Positions 16,962-24,675 of a stretch of 64,000 nt of DNA are shown piece after piece. The stretch lies in assembly GCF_003254665.1 (NCBI RefSeq), contig NZ_QHGY01000001.1, forward strand, positions 806,001 to 870,000, given 5' to 3'. The stretch comes from Billgrantia lactosivorans (GTDB lineage: Bacteria > Pseudomonadota > Gammaproteobacteria > Pseudomonadales > Halomonadaceae). A model generated the notes under the pieces. The model saw nothing but the letters and a program-made list of their open reading frames with translations. It did no database searches and had not been told where the DNA came from. Position 1 is the stretch's first letter, and each line of letters opens with the position of its first letter. The position numbers and the translations under genes were made by a program.

Positions 16962-17585
16962 TCAACGCCACCACTCGGGATGCGCGGCCATGAGTTCCTG
17001 CCGCCGCTCCGCTTCACGAGCCTGCTTGTCGAGCACGGGATCCAGCAGCGCCTCGGCGCGTGCCGGTGCGAGCGCGAAGAGACCGTCGTCGTCGCCAACG
17101 ATCAGATCACCCGGCGAGATCGCCACGCCGTCGATGGAAACCGGCACGTTGACCTCGCCCTCGAGCTCCATGGCACGGGTGGTGAGCGGGCTGGTTCCGC
17201 GGGAGTAAACCGGCAGCCGGAGTCGAGCCAGTTCCACCGTGTCGGTGACCCGTCCCGAGGTGACCACACCCGCGAGCCCCTTGCGCAGCGCCGCGTAGCT
17301 ACGCAGCTCACCCCAACAGGCGCGACGCTCGTCGCCGCAGACGTCGATCACCAGCACATCTCCCGGTTCGGCCATTTCCAGCGCGCTGCGGATCACGCTG
17401 CCGTCGAGATGCGGGATACGCACCGTCAGCGCGGGGCCCAGCAGCCTCACCGGACGACGCAACGGCGAGATGCCGACGATGGCGCCGAAATCGGTCAGGT
17501 GGCCGAGGGTGGACGTGGCCACCTCGCGGTAGCGGTCCAGCAGTTCAGGCACGACGCCCGACCCTCGGGGATGAATGGCGAACAT
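16962..17585 (-). CDS. RraA-family (HMG/CHA aldolase-like) protein, catalytic arginine not conserved
   Basis: A 207-residue RraA/dimethylmenaquinone-methyltransferase-fold protein. The family core is visible: LGPALTVR (about residues 50-57), GDVLVIDVCGDERRACWG (about 75-92), GLAGVVTSGRVTDTVEL (about 104-120). Class II HMG/CHA aldolases carry an R-D pair in the last motif (xVRD); here it reads VTD, so the metal-binding Asp is kept but the substrate Arg is Thr. E. coli RraA, which is not an aldolase, differs instead at the Asp. It is the last gene of the siderophore uptake operon, 33 bp after the permease stop. AAGGAG precedes the ATG at 17585, so this start is preferred over 17618. Activity unknown. 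Confidence 0.8.
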   Translation of the reverse strand: MFAIHPRGSGVVPELLDRYREVATSTLGHLTDFGAIVGISPLRRPVRLLGPALTVRIPHLDGSVIRSALEMAEPGDVLVIDVCGDERRACWGELRSYAALRKGLAGVVTSGRVTDTVELARLRLPVYSRGTSPLTTRAMELEGEVNVPVSIDGVAISPGDLIVGDDDGLFALAPARAEALLDPVLDKQAREAERRQELMAAHPEWWR

Positions 17586-17618
17586 GAGCGTGACTCCTTG
17601 CCAGAGACTCGCTGGCAC

Positions 17619-18653
17619 TCAGCGCCGCCAGCGGTAAAGCAGGAAAATGAAGAACGGTGCCCCGATGCCGGCGACGAAGATGCCCGCCGGCAGGTCTCGG
17701 GGCAGGAAGGCTACCCGCCCCAGCAGGTCGGCGTGGAGCACGATCAGGGCACCGATGATTGCCGTGGCCGGCACCAGGCCAGCGTGGCCACGCGCCACCA
17801 GGCGGCGCGCGATGTGGGGCGCCAGCAGGCCGATGAAGCTGAGCCCGCCGGCGTAGGCGACAGACGCGCCGGCCAGCGCCACGGCCAGCAGGAGCAGCGC
17901 GAACCGGGTGCCCCGCACCGCCGTGCCCAGCCCGATGGCCATCTCGTCGCCCAGTGCCAGCACATCCAGGCGCCGCGACAGCGTCATGGCCAGAGGCAAT
18001 CCCAGCAGCGCCCAGGGCGCGAGACCGGCCACCTCCCCCCATTGGGCGGCGTAGAGGCTACCGGTGAGCCACACATAGGCGCGCATCGCCGTGGTGTCGG
18101 TGGAAAGCACCAGCACCAGGGTGGTGCCCGCCCCCAGCGCGGCGGCAACGCCGATGCCGATCAGCACCAGCCGCGCCGGGGTCACATTGCGACCGGTCAG
18201 GGCGAGAATGAGCAGCGCCACCGCCAGCGCACCGGCCAACGCCGCCAGTGGCAGCCAGGCCTCGCCCAGGGCCGCCCCGCCCAGGGCCAGGAAACACACC
18301 GCCGCCAGCGAGGCCCCGCCGGTGATGCCGATCACGTCGGGCGAAGCCAGCGGATTGCGTACCAGACCCTGCAGCAGCAGCCCGGCGACGCCCAGGCAGG
18401 CACCGACGAGAATCGCCAGGACGATGCGCGGCAGGCGAATCTCTCGAACGACCAGGGCGATCTCGCTGCGTTCGGGGTGGATCAGGGCTTCGAGCACTTC
18501 TCCGGGAGCGGTCGCCTGGCTGCCCAGGCTCAGCGAAGCCAGGGCGCTCGCGGCAAGCACCAGCGCCAGCAGCAGCGTCGCCGTCAGGGTGCGGCGCTCC
18601 AGTCGCAGCGACAGCCGCCCGCCGACGGCGCGCAGGATGACGGCACGGCTCAT
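17619..18653 (-). CDS. FecCD-family siderophore ABC permease, second subunit
   Basis: Inner-membrane permease of 344 residues with about ten hydrophobic helices. FecCD signatures: IRLPRIVLAILVGACLGVAG (about residues 72-91), the NPLASPDVIGITGGASLA loop (about 99-116), and the ATPase-contact region SFIGLLAPHIARRL near residue 275. It starts within the stop of the preceding permease gene (ATGA overlap), so the two are translationally coupled and probably form a heterodimer fed by the binding protein upstream (CbrB/CbrC-like pair in achromobactin systems). Open frame upstream of 18653 is shadow sequence. Confidence 0.92.
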   Translation of the reverse strand: MSRAVILRAVGGRLSLRLERRTLTATLLLALVLAASALASLSLGSQATAPGEVLEALIHPERSEIALVVREIRLPRIVLAILVGACLGVAGLLLQGLVRNPLASPDVIGITGGASLAAVCFLALGGAALGEAWLPLAALAGALAVALLILALTGRNVTPARLVLIGIGVAAALGAGTTLVLVLSTDTTAMRAYVWLTGSLYAAQWGEVAGLAPWALLGLPLAMTLSRRLDVLALGDEMAIGLGTAVRGTRFALLLLAVALAGASVAYAGGLSFIGLLAPHIARRLVARGHAGLVPATAIIGALIVLHADLLGRVAFLPRDLPAGIFVAGIGAPFFIFLLYRWRR

Positions 18654-19654
18654 GGCGCCAGGCTCCGGCGGCGGGCGAGATGCAGGAAGAACGGGGTGCC
18701 GAGCAGCGCCGTCATGACGCCCACCGGCACCTCCTGGGGCGGCATCAGGAAGCGCGCCAGGGTATCGGCGGCGAGCAGCAGGCCGGCACCGAGCAGGGCG
18801 CAGCCGGGCAGCACCCAGCGATGATCCCGACCGAACAGCGCCCGCACCATGTGCGGCACGATCAGCCCCACGAAGCCGATCATCCCGGCCAGCGCCACCG
18901 AACAACCGGCCAGCACGATCACCGCGGCACCGGCCAGCAGCCTGATGCGACCGGTATGTTGCCCGAGCCCCTTGACCAGCTCGTCGTCCAGGATCAGCAG
19001 GTTGAGCTGGCGCACCAGCAGCACGCAGGCGGCGGCGGCGGCGACCAGGAACGGCAACAGCGGCTTCAACCCCTCCAGGCCGCGCCCCGCCACCGAGCCG
19101 GCGAGCCACAGCAGCAGGCTCTCGAAGCCCTCCTGATCGATGATCAGCAGCCCCTGGGCCAGCGAAACGAACAGCGCCGTGACCGCCACGCCGCCCAGCA
19201 CCACCCGCACCGGCGAGAGGCCACCACCCCGCTCGCGCCCCAGCAGCGCGACCAGCAGCGATGCCGTCAGTGCCCCGAGAAAGGCCATCCAGACCAGCGC
19301 CAGCGGCGAGCGCAGCGCGAACAGGCTGCTCGCCACCACCACGAAGCACATCGCCCCCGCGTTGATGCCAAGCACGCTCGGTGCGGCCAGCGCGTTGCGC
19401 GTCAGGGTCTGCATCAAGGCCCCGGCCACCGCCAGGCTGGCCCCCACCACGGCGGCAATCACCGCGCGCGGCAAGCGTTCGGTGAGCAGAATGAGATGGG
19501 CCACCGAGCCCGGGTCGGGAGCAAGGAATGCCTGCACCAGGCTGGCGGGCGCCACGGTCGTGGCGCCGAAGGCCAGGCTCGCCACGCCGGCCATGAGCGC
19601 CAGCGCCGCCGCCAACGCCAGTCCAAGCAGCCTGGTCAGCGGCGTGTTCAGCAT
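18650..19654 (-). CDS. FecCD-family siderophore ABC permease, first subunit
   Basis: Inner-membrane permease of 334 residues. The family pattern LPRAVIAAVVGASLAVAG and NALAAPSVLGINAGA (about residues 61-100) and IGFVGLIVPHMVRALFG near residue 265 place it in FecCD. It overlaps the end of the binding-protein gene by 7 nt and the next permease by 4 nt. Its long upstream open frame does not encode family sequence; the Met at 19654 starts the first hydrophobic helix. Confidence 0.92.
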   Translation of the reverse strand: MLNTPLTRLLGLALAAALALMAGVASLAFGATTVAPASLVQAFLAPDPGSVAHLILLTERLPRAVIAAVVGASLAVAGALMQTLTRNALAAPSVLGINAGAMCFVVVASSLFALRSPLALVWMAFLGALTASLLVALLGRERGGGLSPVRVVLGGVAVTALFVSLAQGLLIIDQEGFESLLLWLAGSVAGRGLEGLKPLLPFLVAAAAACVLLVRQLNLLILDDELVKGLGQHTGRIRLLAGAAVIVLAGCSVALAGMIGFVGLIVPHMVRALFGRDHRWVLPGCALLGAGLLLAADTLARFLMPPQEVPVGVMTALLGTPFFLHLARRRSLAP

Positions 19655-20619
19655 GAGGTGAACTCTCCTTCGCGGGTCTCGTCGTGCAAGCCATAGTGCG
19701 CATAGAGTTCGTCCAGCAGGCGATTGGCGGCCAGGATGCCGGCGCCCATGCTCCAGAGGATGGGATCGCCCCGATAGACCCTGCCCCGCTCCACCGCCTC
19801 GAGGCGCTGCCACAGCGGATGACTCGTCCAGCGGCGATGAAGCTCGCTGACTGCCGCATCGTCGCGCATGAAGACGAAGATGGCGTCGGCATCCATGGCC
19901 GGAAGGCTCTCGCGACTGACCAGCTTGATGCCCCAGTGGCTTCCCTGCTGCCCTTCCGGCCTCAGAAAGCCCAGTTGATCGAGAACGCGTCGCGCGAAAC
20001 CGTCGTAGTAGAGGCGCACGTGGTCGCCGCGAAAGCTGACCACCGAGACCCGCTGCGGCCAGGCTTCGCCCAGCCTGGCCGCGGCGCGGCAACGGAAGTC
20101 GGCGACCCGCGCATGCCAGGCGGCGAGCAGTGCCCGGGCCTCGGCCTCGCGCCCGGTCGCCTCCCCGAGCAGTTCGAGCAAGGCCTTGAAGTCGTAGGCG
20201 GTCTCGGCGATCACCGTCGGCGCGATGCGCGAGAGCAGGGGGTAGATATCGGCGTGACGGTAACGGGCCCCGACGATCAGTTCTGGCGCGAGACTCGCCA
20301 CTGCCTCCAGATCCGGCTGGGTTTCCAGTCCCAGGTAGCGCACCTGCGCCGGAAGCGCGTCGCGCAGGTAGCGATACATGGGGCGCTCGAGCCAGGACTC
20401 GACCACCCCTACCGGCTCGAGCCCCAGGGCCAGGGCGCTGTCGGTGGCGCCCTGGTAGAGCGTGACGATGCGGCGAGGCTCGCCCTCGATGGGCTCCTTG
20501 CCCAGGGCGTGCTCGACCTGCCGCGGCGTCCCGGCGTGCAGCGTGTTCGCCAGGCAGCCCGACAGCAGCATCAGGGCAACCAGGCGATGGCAGCTTCGCA
20601 AAAAAGGCATGAGAATCAT
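19648..20619 (-). CDS. Ferric-siderophore periplasmic binding protein (FepB/CbrA type)
   Basis: A 323-residue class III solute-binding protein: RRIVTLYQGATDSALALGLEPVGVVE (about residues 48-73), YLGLETQPDLEAVASLAPELIVG, and the C-terminal RVYRGDPILWSMGAG region. The N-terminus has a lipobox LSGC with Cys 22, suggesting a lipoprotein; cleavage by signal peptidase I after LHA (about residue 29) is the alternative. The Met at 20619 and one at 20610 are both possible. A Fur box covers the start codon, so this gene and the downstream permeases can be expressed from their own iron-controlled promoter. It begins 24 bp after the preceding synthetase stop. Confidence 0.9.
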   Translation of the reverse strand: MILMPFLRSCHRLVALMLLSGCLANTLHAGTPRQVEHALGKEPIEGEPRRIVTLYQGATDSALALGLEPVGVVESWLERPMYRYLRDALPAQVRYLGLETQPDLEAVASLAPELIVGARYRHADIYPLLSRIAPTVIAETAYDFKALLELLGEATGREAEARALLAAWHARVADFRCRAAARLGEAWPQRVSVVSFRGDHVRLYYDGFARRVLDQLGFLRPEGQQGSHWGIKLVSRESLPAMDADAIFVFMRDDAAVSELHRRWTSHPLWQRLEAVERGRVYRGDPILWSMGAGILAANRLLDELYAHYGLHDETREGEFTSC

Positions 20620-20623
20620 TCGC
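20605..20623. promoter_or_regulatory. Fur box overlapping the binding-protein start codon
   Basis: 12 of 19 matches (GAGAATCATT core). The site spans the ATG codons at 20610 and 20619, internal to the long minus-strand operon. Confidence 0.6.
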
Positions 20624-20643
20624 CATTCGGTGAGACGTGCCCT

Positions 20644-22620
20644 TTATACAGGTTCGGTGCCGACAACGCACTCCCCGCTCGAGGCAGGATTCACCAGGTC
20701 CTCAGTCTCGACCACCCGGCGGAAGGGGTTGGGCTGACTCGATTTTCCCGAGGGCATGCTGCCGGGCACGCCCTGCTGTTCGAGCAGCGGACGCAGCACG
20801 CACTTCAGCGGCCAGCGCGGCGCCGCGAACAACTCCTCGTTCAGGGTGCACCGCTGCGCGTCGTCGAACGGCACGGCCGCGATCATCGCCTCCAGGCGTT
20901 CGCGCATGGCTTGCCACAGCCGAACCTCCGTCAGGCCCTGATGGCCATGTTCGATCACGAGGCTGTCGACGATCGCGCCCAGATTGACCTGCACGCCGAG
21001 GGTCTGGAAATAGAACAGCAGGTCTCGCGGCGTGTCGTTGTAGAGGCTGTTCGAGTAGCCCGGCCGAATGCGGTACTGCGGGTCGTCGATGGCATGACGA
21101 TCGAGCCACGGCCGATGCAGGCGCACCGAGTCGTGATCGCGCAGCAGCAAGCCTTGCAGGCGCCCGTCGCGGCATACCAGTACGGCATTCTGGCCGTGGA
21201 TCTCGGGCATCAGCCCGAGCCGATAGAGGCGCAGGGCCACCTCGAAGAAGACGTCGCACAGTTCGCCGAACAGCGTGACCGTCGCCGCCGGACCATCGTC
21301 CAGCCCGCGCTGGCGACGCCACGCCGCGAAGGGGTGCTCCCCCGCGCAAGCCGCCTGGGCGGTCGACACGCCCAGCGCCGCCATGGGCAGCAGGCGCACT
21401 GTCGGGTCCTGGAGCAGTACCCGGGGGTATTCGCGGGCCAGCGCGCCCAGGTGGCGCGGCGGATCGTCGAACAGGCCGCTGCCCCGGGGCAGATAGGACC
21501 ACCAGCGGCGCTCGTCACAAAGATGGAGCCGCTCGGCCAGGACCGCGTCACGCTCGCGGGCCTGCTCGAGCAGGGTCTGGCCGCCTTCGCCATTGATCAG
21601 CTTGACCGCCGGCAGGTAGCGTGCAGCCCCCAGGGAGAAGACCGCCATGGGCAGCTTCAGGTGAAAGCGCCCTTCACCCAGCGGTGCCAGCGAGCGCAGC
21701 GACGATGTCGCGCCGAAGTCGCCGACGGCGGTTTCCAGCGCCATGCCCTCCCCTGCCGCCAGCATGTCGCCGAGGTGCCTGGGCAAGCCATGCTCGTGTT
21801 GCCAGGGATGCACCGGCAACGCCAGCCAGGCCTCGCGGTTCAGCCCGCGCCGTGCCATCTCCGCTTCGAGCTCGGCGCGGCCGGCCTCGTCCAGCAGTAG
21901 CGCCATCGGCTCCGGCGCTCCGGGCATCGCCGCGCTGCCTGTTGCCACCGACTCACGGCGAATGGCCAGCCAGCGCAGCCGTATGGGTCGGGCGAACTCC
22001 GCCGCATGGCGGCGGTGGTCCTCCTCGTCGAGTCCCTCCTTGGCCCTGGCCAGCGGATGGAAGGGTCGGTCGCGCAGTGCGGCGCGACGCTCCAGGCTGC
22101 GCAGGCCAGCCGCGGCGGACTGCCCCAACGACGCCTCGAACAGCGGTGCCTCGGCGATCGACTGACGCGTCTGCCACAGGGTGGTCGCCAGCAGGCGTCG
22201 CACGTTGGCGACTCCGGGCTGCTGTCGCCGGGTCTCGTCCAGGCAGCTCGCCTCGACCTGTTCGAACAGCTCGGCTGACGTCAGGCGTCGCCACTCGGCA
22301 ATGCCGCCATCGGCTCGAAAGCCCACCGCGAGGACCCCGGCGCCAGCGACGTGCCGCCGCGGCGGCAGCACGGCGCCGCGCAGCGGCAACAGCAATGCTC
22401 GCCCCGCTTCGGGCGCGACCCACCAGCGCAGGCACTCCGCCCCCGACGGCCAGCCCAAGCCGGCGGGCAACGCCCCGGGTGCCGGCCAATCGACCGGCTG
22501 GCCGTCGAGGAAGCCCTCGGCCAGCAGGGTGTCGACGAGGTCGCCGAGCAGGCGCGCTTCGGCGAGGCGGGCCGCCTCGCCCCGGAGGGAGGCGTCAGGG
22601 AAGGAGGGGGCAGTCGGCAT
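20644..22620 (-). CDS. IucA/IucC-family siderophore synthetase, AcsC/SbnC-like (type B)
   Basis: NRPS-independent siderophore synthetase of 658 residues; these enzymes adenylate a carboxylate and couple it to an amine or alcohol. Family motifs: RPFHPLARAKEG (about residues 190-201), VHPWQHEHGLP (about 270), HLKLPMAVFSLGAARYLPAV (about 320), EIHGQNAVLVCRDG (about 480) and LLRDHDSVRLHRPW. The FHPLARAK and LLRDHDS variants fit the type B subgroup, which uses 2-oxoglutarate units in achromobactin and staphyloferrin B; this subtype call is from memory of motifs, not a search. It overlaps the decarboxylase gene by 26 nt. AAGGAG lies 7 nt before a GTG at 22623 and 10 nt before the ATG at 22620, so either may be the start. 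Confidence 0.88.
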   Translation of the reverse strand: MPTAPSFPDASLRGEAARLAEARLLGDLVDTLLAEGFLDGQPVDWPAPGALPAGLGWPSGAECLRWWVAPEAGRALLLPLRGAVLPPRRHVAGAGVLAVGFRADGGIAEWRRLTSAELFEQVEASCLDETRRQQPGVANVRRLLATTLWQTRQSIAEAPLFEASLGQSAAAGLRSLERRAALRDRPFHPLARAKEGLDEEDHRRHAAEFARPIRLRWLAIRRESVATGSAAMPGAPEPMALLLDEAGRAELEAEMARRGLNREAWLALPVHPWQHEHGLPRHLGDMLAAGEGMALETAVGDFGATSSLRSLAPLGEGRFHLKLPMAVFSLGAARYLPAVKLINGEGGQTLLEQARERDAVLAERLHLCDERRWWSYLPRGSGLFDDPPRHLGALAREYPRVLLQDPTVRLLPMAALGVSTAQAACAGEHPFAAWRRQRGLDDGPAATVTLFGELCDVFFEVALRLYRLGLMPEIHGQNAVLVCRDGRLQGLLLRDHDSVRLHRPWLDRHAIDDPQYRIRPGYSNSLYNDTPRDLLFYFQTLGVQVNLGAIVDSLVIEHGHQGLTEVRLWQAMRERLEAMIAAVPFDDAQRCTLNEELFAAPRWPLKCVLRPLLEQQGVPGSMPSGKSSQPNPFRRVVETEDLVNPASSGECVVGTEPV

Positions 22621-23893
22621 CACGGGCAAGCTCCTTGTCGTCGCAGCGATCGTCGAGGTAGAGGTGCTGGGGGTGGGCGTGGCCCAGGAAGTCATGGTGC
22701 GAGATCGTCCAGCCGTAGGCGCCGGCGCGGTGGAACAGCACCACGTCGCCGACCCGCAGCCGCGCCACCGGCACCTCGCTGGCGAGCACGTCCTTGGGCG
22801 TGCACAGCTCGCCGGCCAGGGTCACGCGCCGGCCCTCGAGGGTGGGGCGCGGGAAGGGATAGGGCCAGTGGCGACGCGGCACCACCTCGAAAGGATGGTC
22901 GTGGCGCCACGAGGCGGGCAGACGAAAGTGATGGGTGCCCCCGCGCAGGATGGCGAAATCGCGGCCATGACTCTGCTTGAGGTCGATGACCTCGGCGGCG
23001 TAGTAGCCGCAGAAGGCCACGAGGAAGCGCCCGGGCTCGAAGAGCAGTTCCGCCCCGGGCAGCGGATCGTCGTCGAGCAGCGGGCGCAGCGCCTCGAGGA
23101 ACAGCGTCCAGTCGAAATCCGGGCGCTCGTCGTAGGAGACACCGAAGCCACCGCCGGCATCGACACAGCGGATCTCGAGGTCGAAGCGCTCGGCCCACGC
23201 ACGCACCCGCGCCAGGTAGGTGGCCACCAGCCGGGCGTGCAGGCGAGCGTCGAGGTTGTTGGAGATCGAGTGCAGGTGAAAGCCGTCGAGCCGCAGCGCC
23301 GGGCTGCGCCGTGCCTCGGCGATCGCCTCGGCCACCTGCGGCTCGTCGATGCCGAACTGGGTGGCCCGCCCGGCCATGGTGACGGTGGCCTCGGGCAGGG
23401 TATCGTGCAGGTTCACGCGCAGCAGGATCGGCACCACCAGGCCGCGCCGCTCGGCGATCAGGCGCAGGCGTCGCAGCTCGTGCAGGCTCTCGACGTGGAT
23501 ACGCTCCACCCCAAGCGCCAGCGCCTCCTCCAGCTCGGCATCCTTCTTGCCCGGGCCGCCGAAGAGGATCGAAGCCGTATCGCTGACCTCGCGGATGCGA
23601 CGGATCTCGCCGATCGAGGCGGCCTCGAAGCCCGCCACCAGCGGCGCCAGCGCCGCGATCAGATGGCGGTCGGGGTTGGCCTTGACGGCATAGTAGAGCC
23701 GGCAACGTTGCGGCAGTGCCGTCATCATCGCTGCGACGTGTTCGCGTAGCGCCGCCAGGTCGTAGAGAAACGCGCAGACCGGCTCGTGCGTGCCCTCGGC
23801 GGCCTGTTCGTCGAACGCCGTCAGGCGACGCCGGATTGCCTCTGACGGCAGATGCCAGGGCGCCCGCACCATGATGCTGGCCGCGCTCGTCAT
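22595..23893 (-). CDS. PLP-dependent decarboxylase of siderophore biosynthesis (AcsE/SbnH type)
   Basis: Fold-type III PLP decarboxylase of 432 residues related to ornithine and diaminopimelate decarboxylases. Visible: PLP lysine in YYAVKANPD (about residue 69), glycine-rich phosphate site VDAGGGFGVSYDE (about 245-257), EPGRFLV (about 290) and GAYGWTISHHDFLGH near the C-terminus. In staphyloferrin B and achromobactin pathways this enzyme decarboxylates the citryl-amino-acid intermediate. Its start overlaps the stop of the aldolase-like gene (ATGA), and its end overlaps the next synthetase. The order aldolase-like then decarboxylase is the same as sbnG-sbnH. Confidence 0.9.
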   Translation of the reverse strand: MTSAASIMVRAPWHLPSEAIRRRLTAFDEQAAEGTHEPVCAFLYDLAALREHVAAMMTALPQRCRLYYAVKANPDRHLIAALAPLVAGFEAASIGEIRRIREVSDTASILFGGPGKKDAELEEALALGVERIHVESLHELRRLRLIAERRGLVVPILLRVNLHDTLPEATVTMAGRATQFGIDEPQVAEAIAEARRSPALRLDGFHLHSISNNLDARLHARLVATYLARVRAWAERFDLEIRCVDAGGGFGVSYDERPDFDWTLFLEALRPLLDDDPLPGAELLFEPGRFLVAFCGYYAAEVIDLKQSHGRDFAILRGGTHHFRLPASWRHDHPFEVVPRRHWPYPFPRPTLEGRRVTLAGELCTPKDVLASEVPVARLRVGDVVLFHRAGAYGWTISHHDFLGHAHPQHLYLDDRCDDKELARDADCPLLP

Positions 23894-24666
23894 GGGCTCG
23901 CCTCCTCGCGATAGGTGGCCAGCTGCGCTTGCAAGGCTCGAAAGGCAATGCCGCGCTCGTCGCCCAGCACGAAGGCGTGAACACCCCGCTCGCGCCAGTC
24001 GTCATGTCGCGCGGTGCCGCGGGGAATGGCACAGAACGGCACCTCGGCGCGCCGGCACTCGGCGTGGATCCGGTCGAGCATCTCGCGCACCGCCGGGGCG
24101 TCGGTCTGCCAGGGCAGGCCCAGCGACTGCGACAGGTCCGCCGCCCCCTCCAGCACCATGTCCACGCCAGGCACTCTCAGGATCGCGGGGAGGTTCTCCA
24201 CCCCTTCACGGTGCTCGATCATGGGCACCAGCATGAGCGCGTCGTTGGCGCGCCGCAGGTAGTCGACCAGGTCGTCGGCACCGAAGCGCGCCGGGCGCCC
24301 TCCGTTCATGCTGCGCCACCCCAGCGGCTGGAAACGCAGGCTGTCGCTCAGTGCCGCCAGCGCTTCCGGCCCACGCACGTCGGCCAGCACGATGCCCCGC
24401 GCGCCGGCGTCGAGCAGCGGCACCACGACATCGGGATCGGGGCGTCTCACCCGCACCAGGGCGGTGATGCCGGCGAGCTCCGCGGCACGCAGCATGTGCT
24501 CCAGCGTCTCGGGATTCACCAGGGTATGTTCGGTATCGAGGATGACGAAGTCGAAGCCCGCCTGGCCGATCATCTCGACGGTTACGGCCGTGGGAATCGA
24601 GGCGAACAGGCCGAGCGCCGTCTCGCCGCGCTCCAGTCGGCGCTTGAGGGTATTGGGGGTCAGCAT
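23890..24666 (-). CDS. HpcH/HpaI-family enzyme of siderophore biosynthesis (SbnG/AcsB type, citrate-forming)
   Basis: A 258-residue TIM-barrel enzyme. Motifs: VEMIGQAGFDFVILDTEHT (about residues 30-48), metal and acid residues in PMIEHREGVENL (about 147-158) and LEGAADLSQSLGLP (about 171-184). SbnG, in the same family and genomic position, makes citrate from oxaloacetate and acetyl-CoA for staphyloferrin B, uncoupling siderophore supply from the TCA cycle. That role is inferred here. A GAGGAGA ribosome binding site lies 5-6 nt before the start; the gene begins 9 nt after the preceding synthetase stop. Confidence 0.88.
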   Translation of the reverse strand: MLTPNTLKRRLERGETALGLFASIPTAVTVEMIGQAGFDFVILDTEHTLVNPETLEHMLRAAELAGITALVRVRRPDPDVVVPLLDAGARGIVLADVRGPEALAALSDSLRFQPLGWRSMNGGRPARFGADDLVDYLRRANDALMLVPMIEHREGVENLPAILRVPGVDMVLEGAADLSQSLGLPWQTDAPAVREMLDRIHAECRRAEVPFCAIPRGTARHDDWRERGVHAFVLGDERGIAFRALQAQLATYREEASP

Positions 24667-24675
24667 CGGGTCTCC

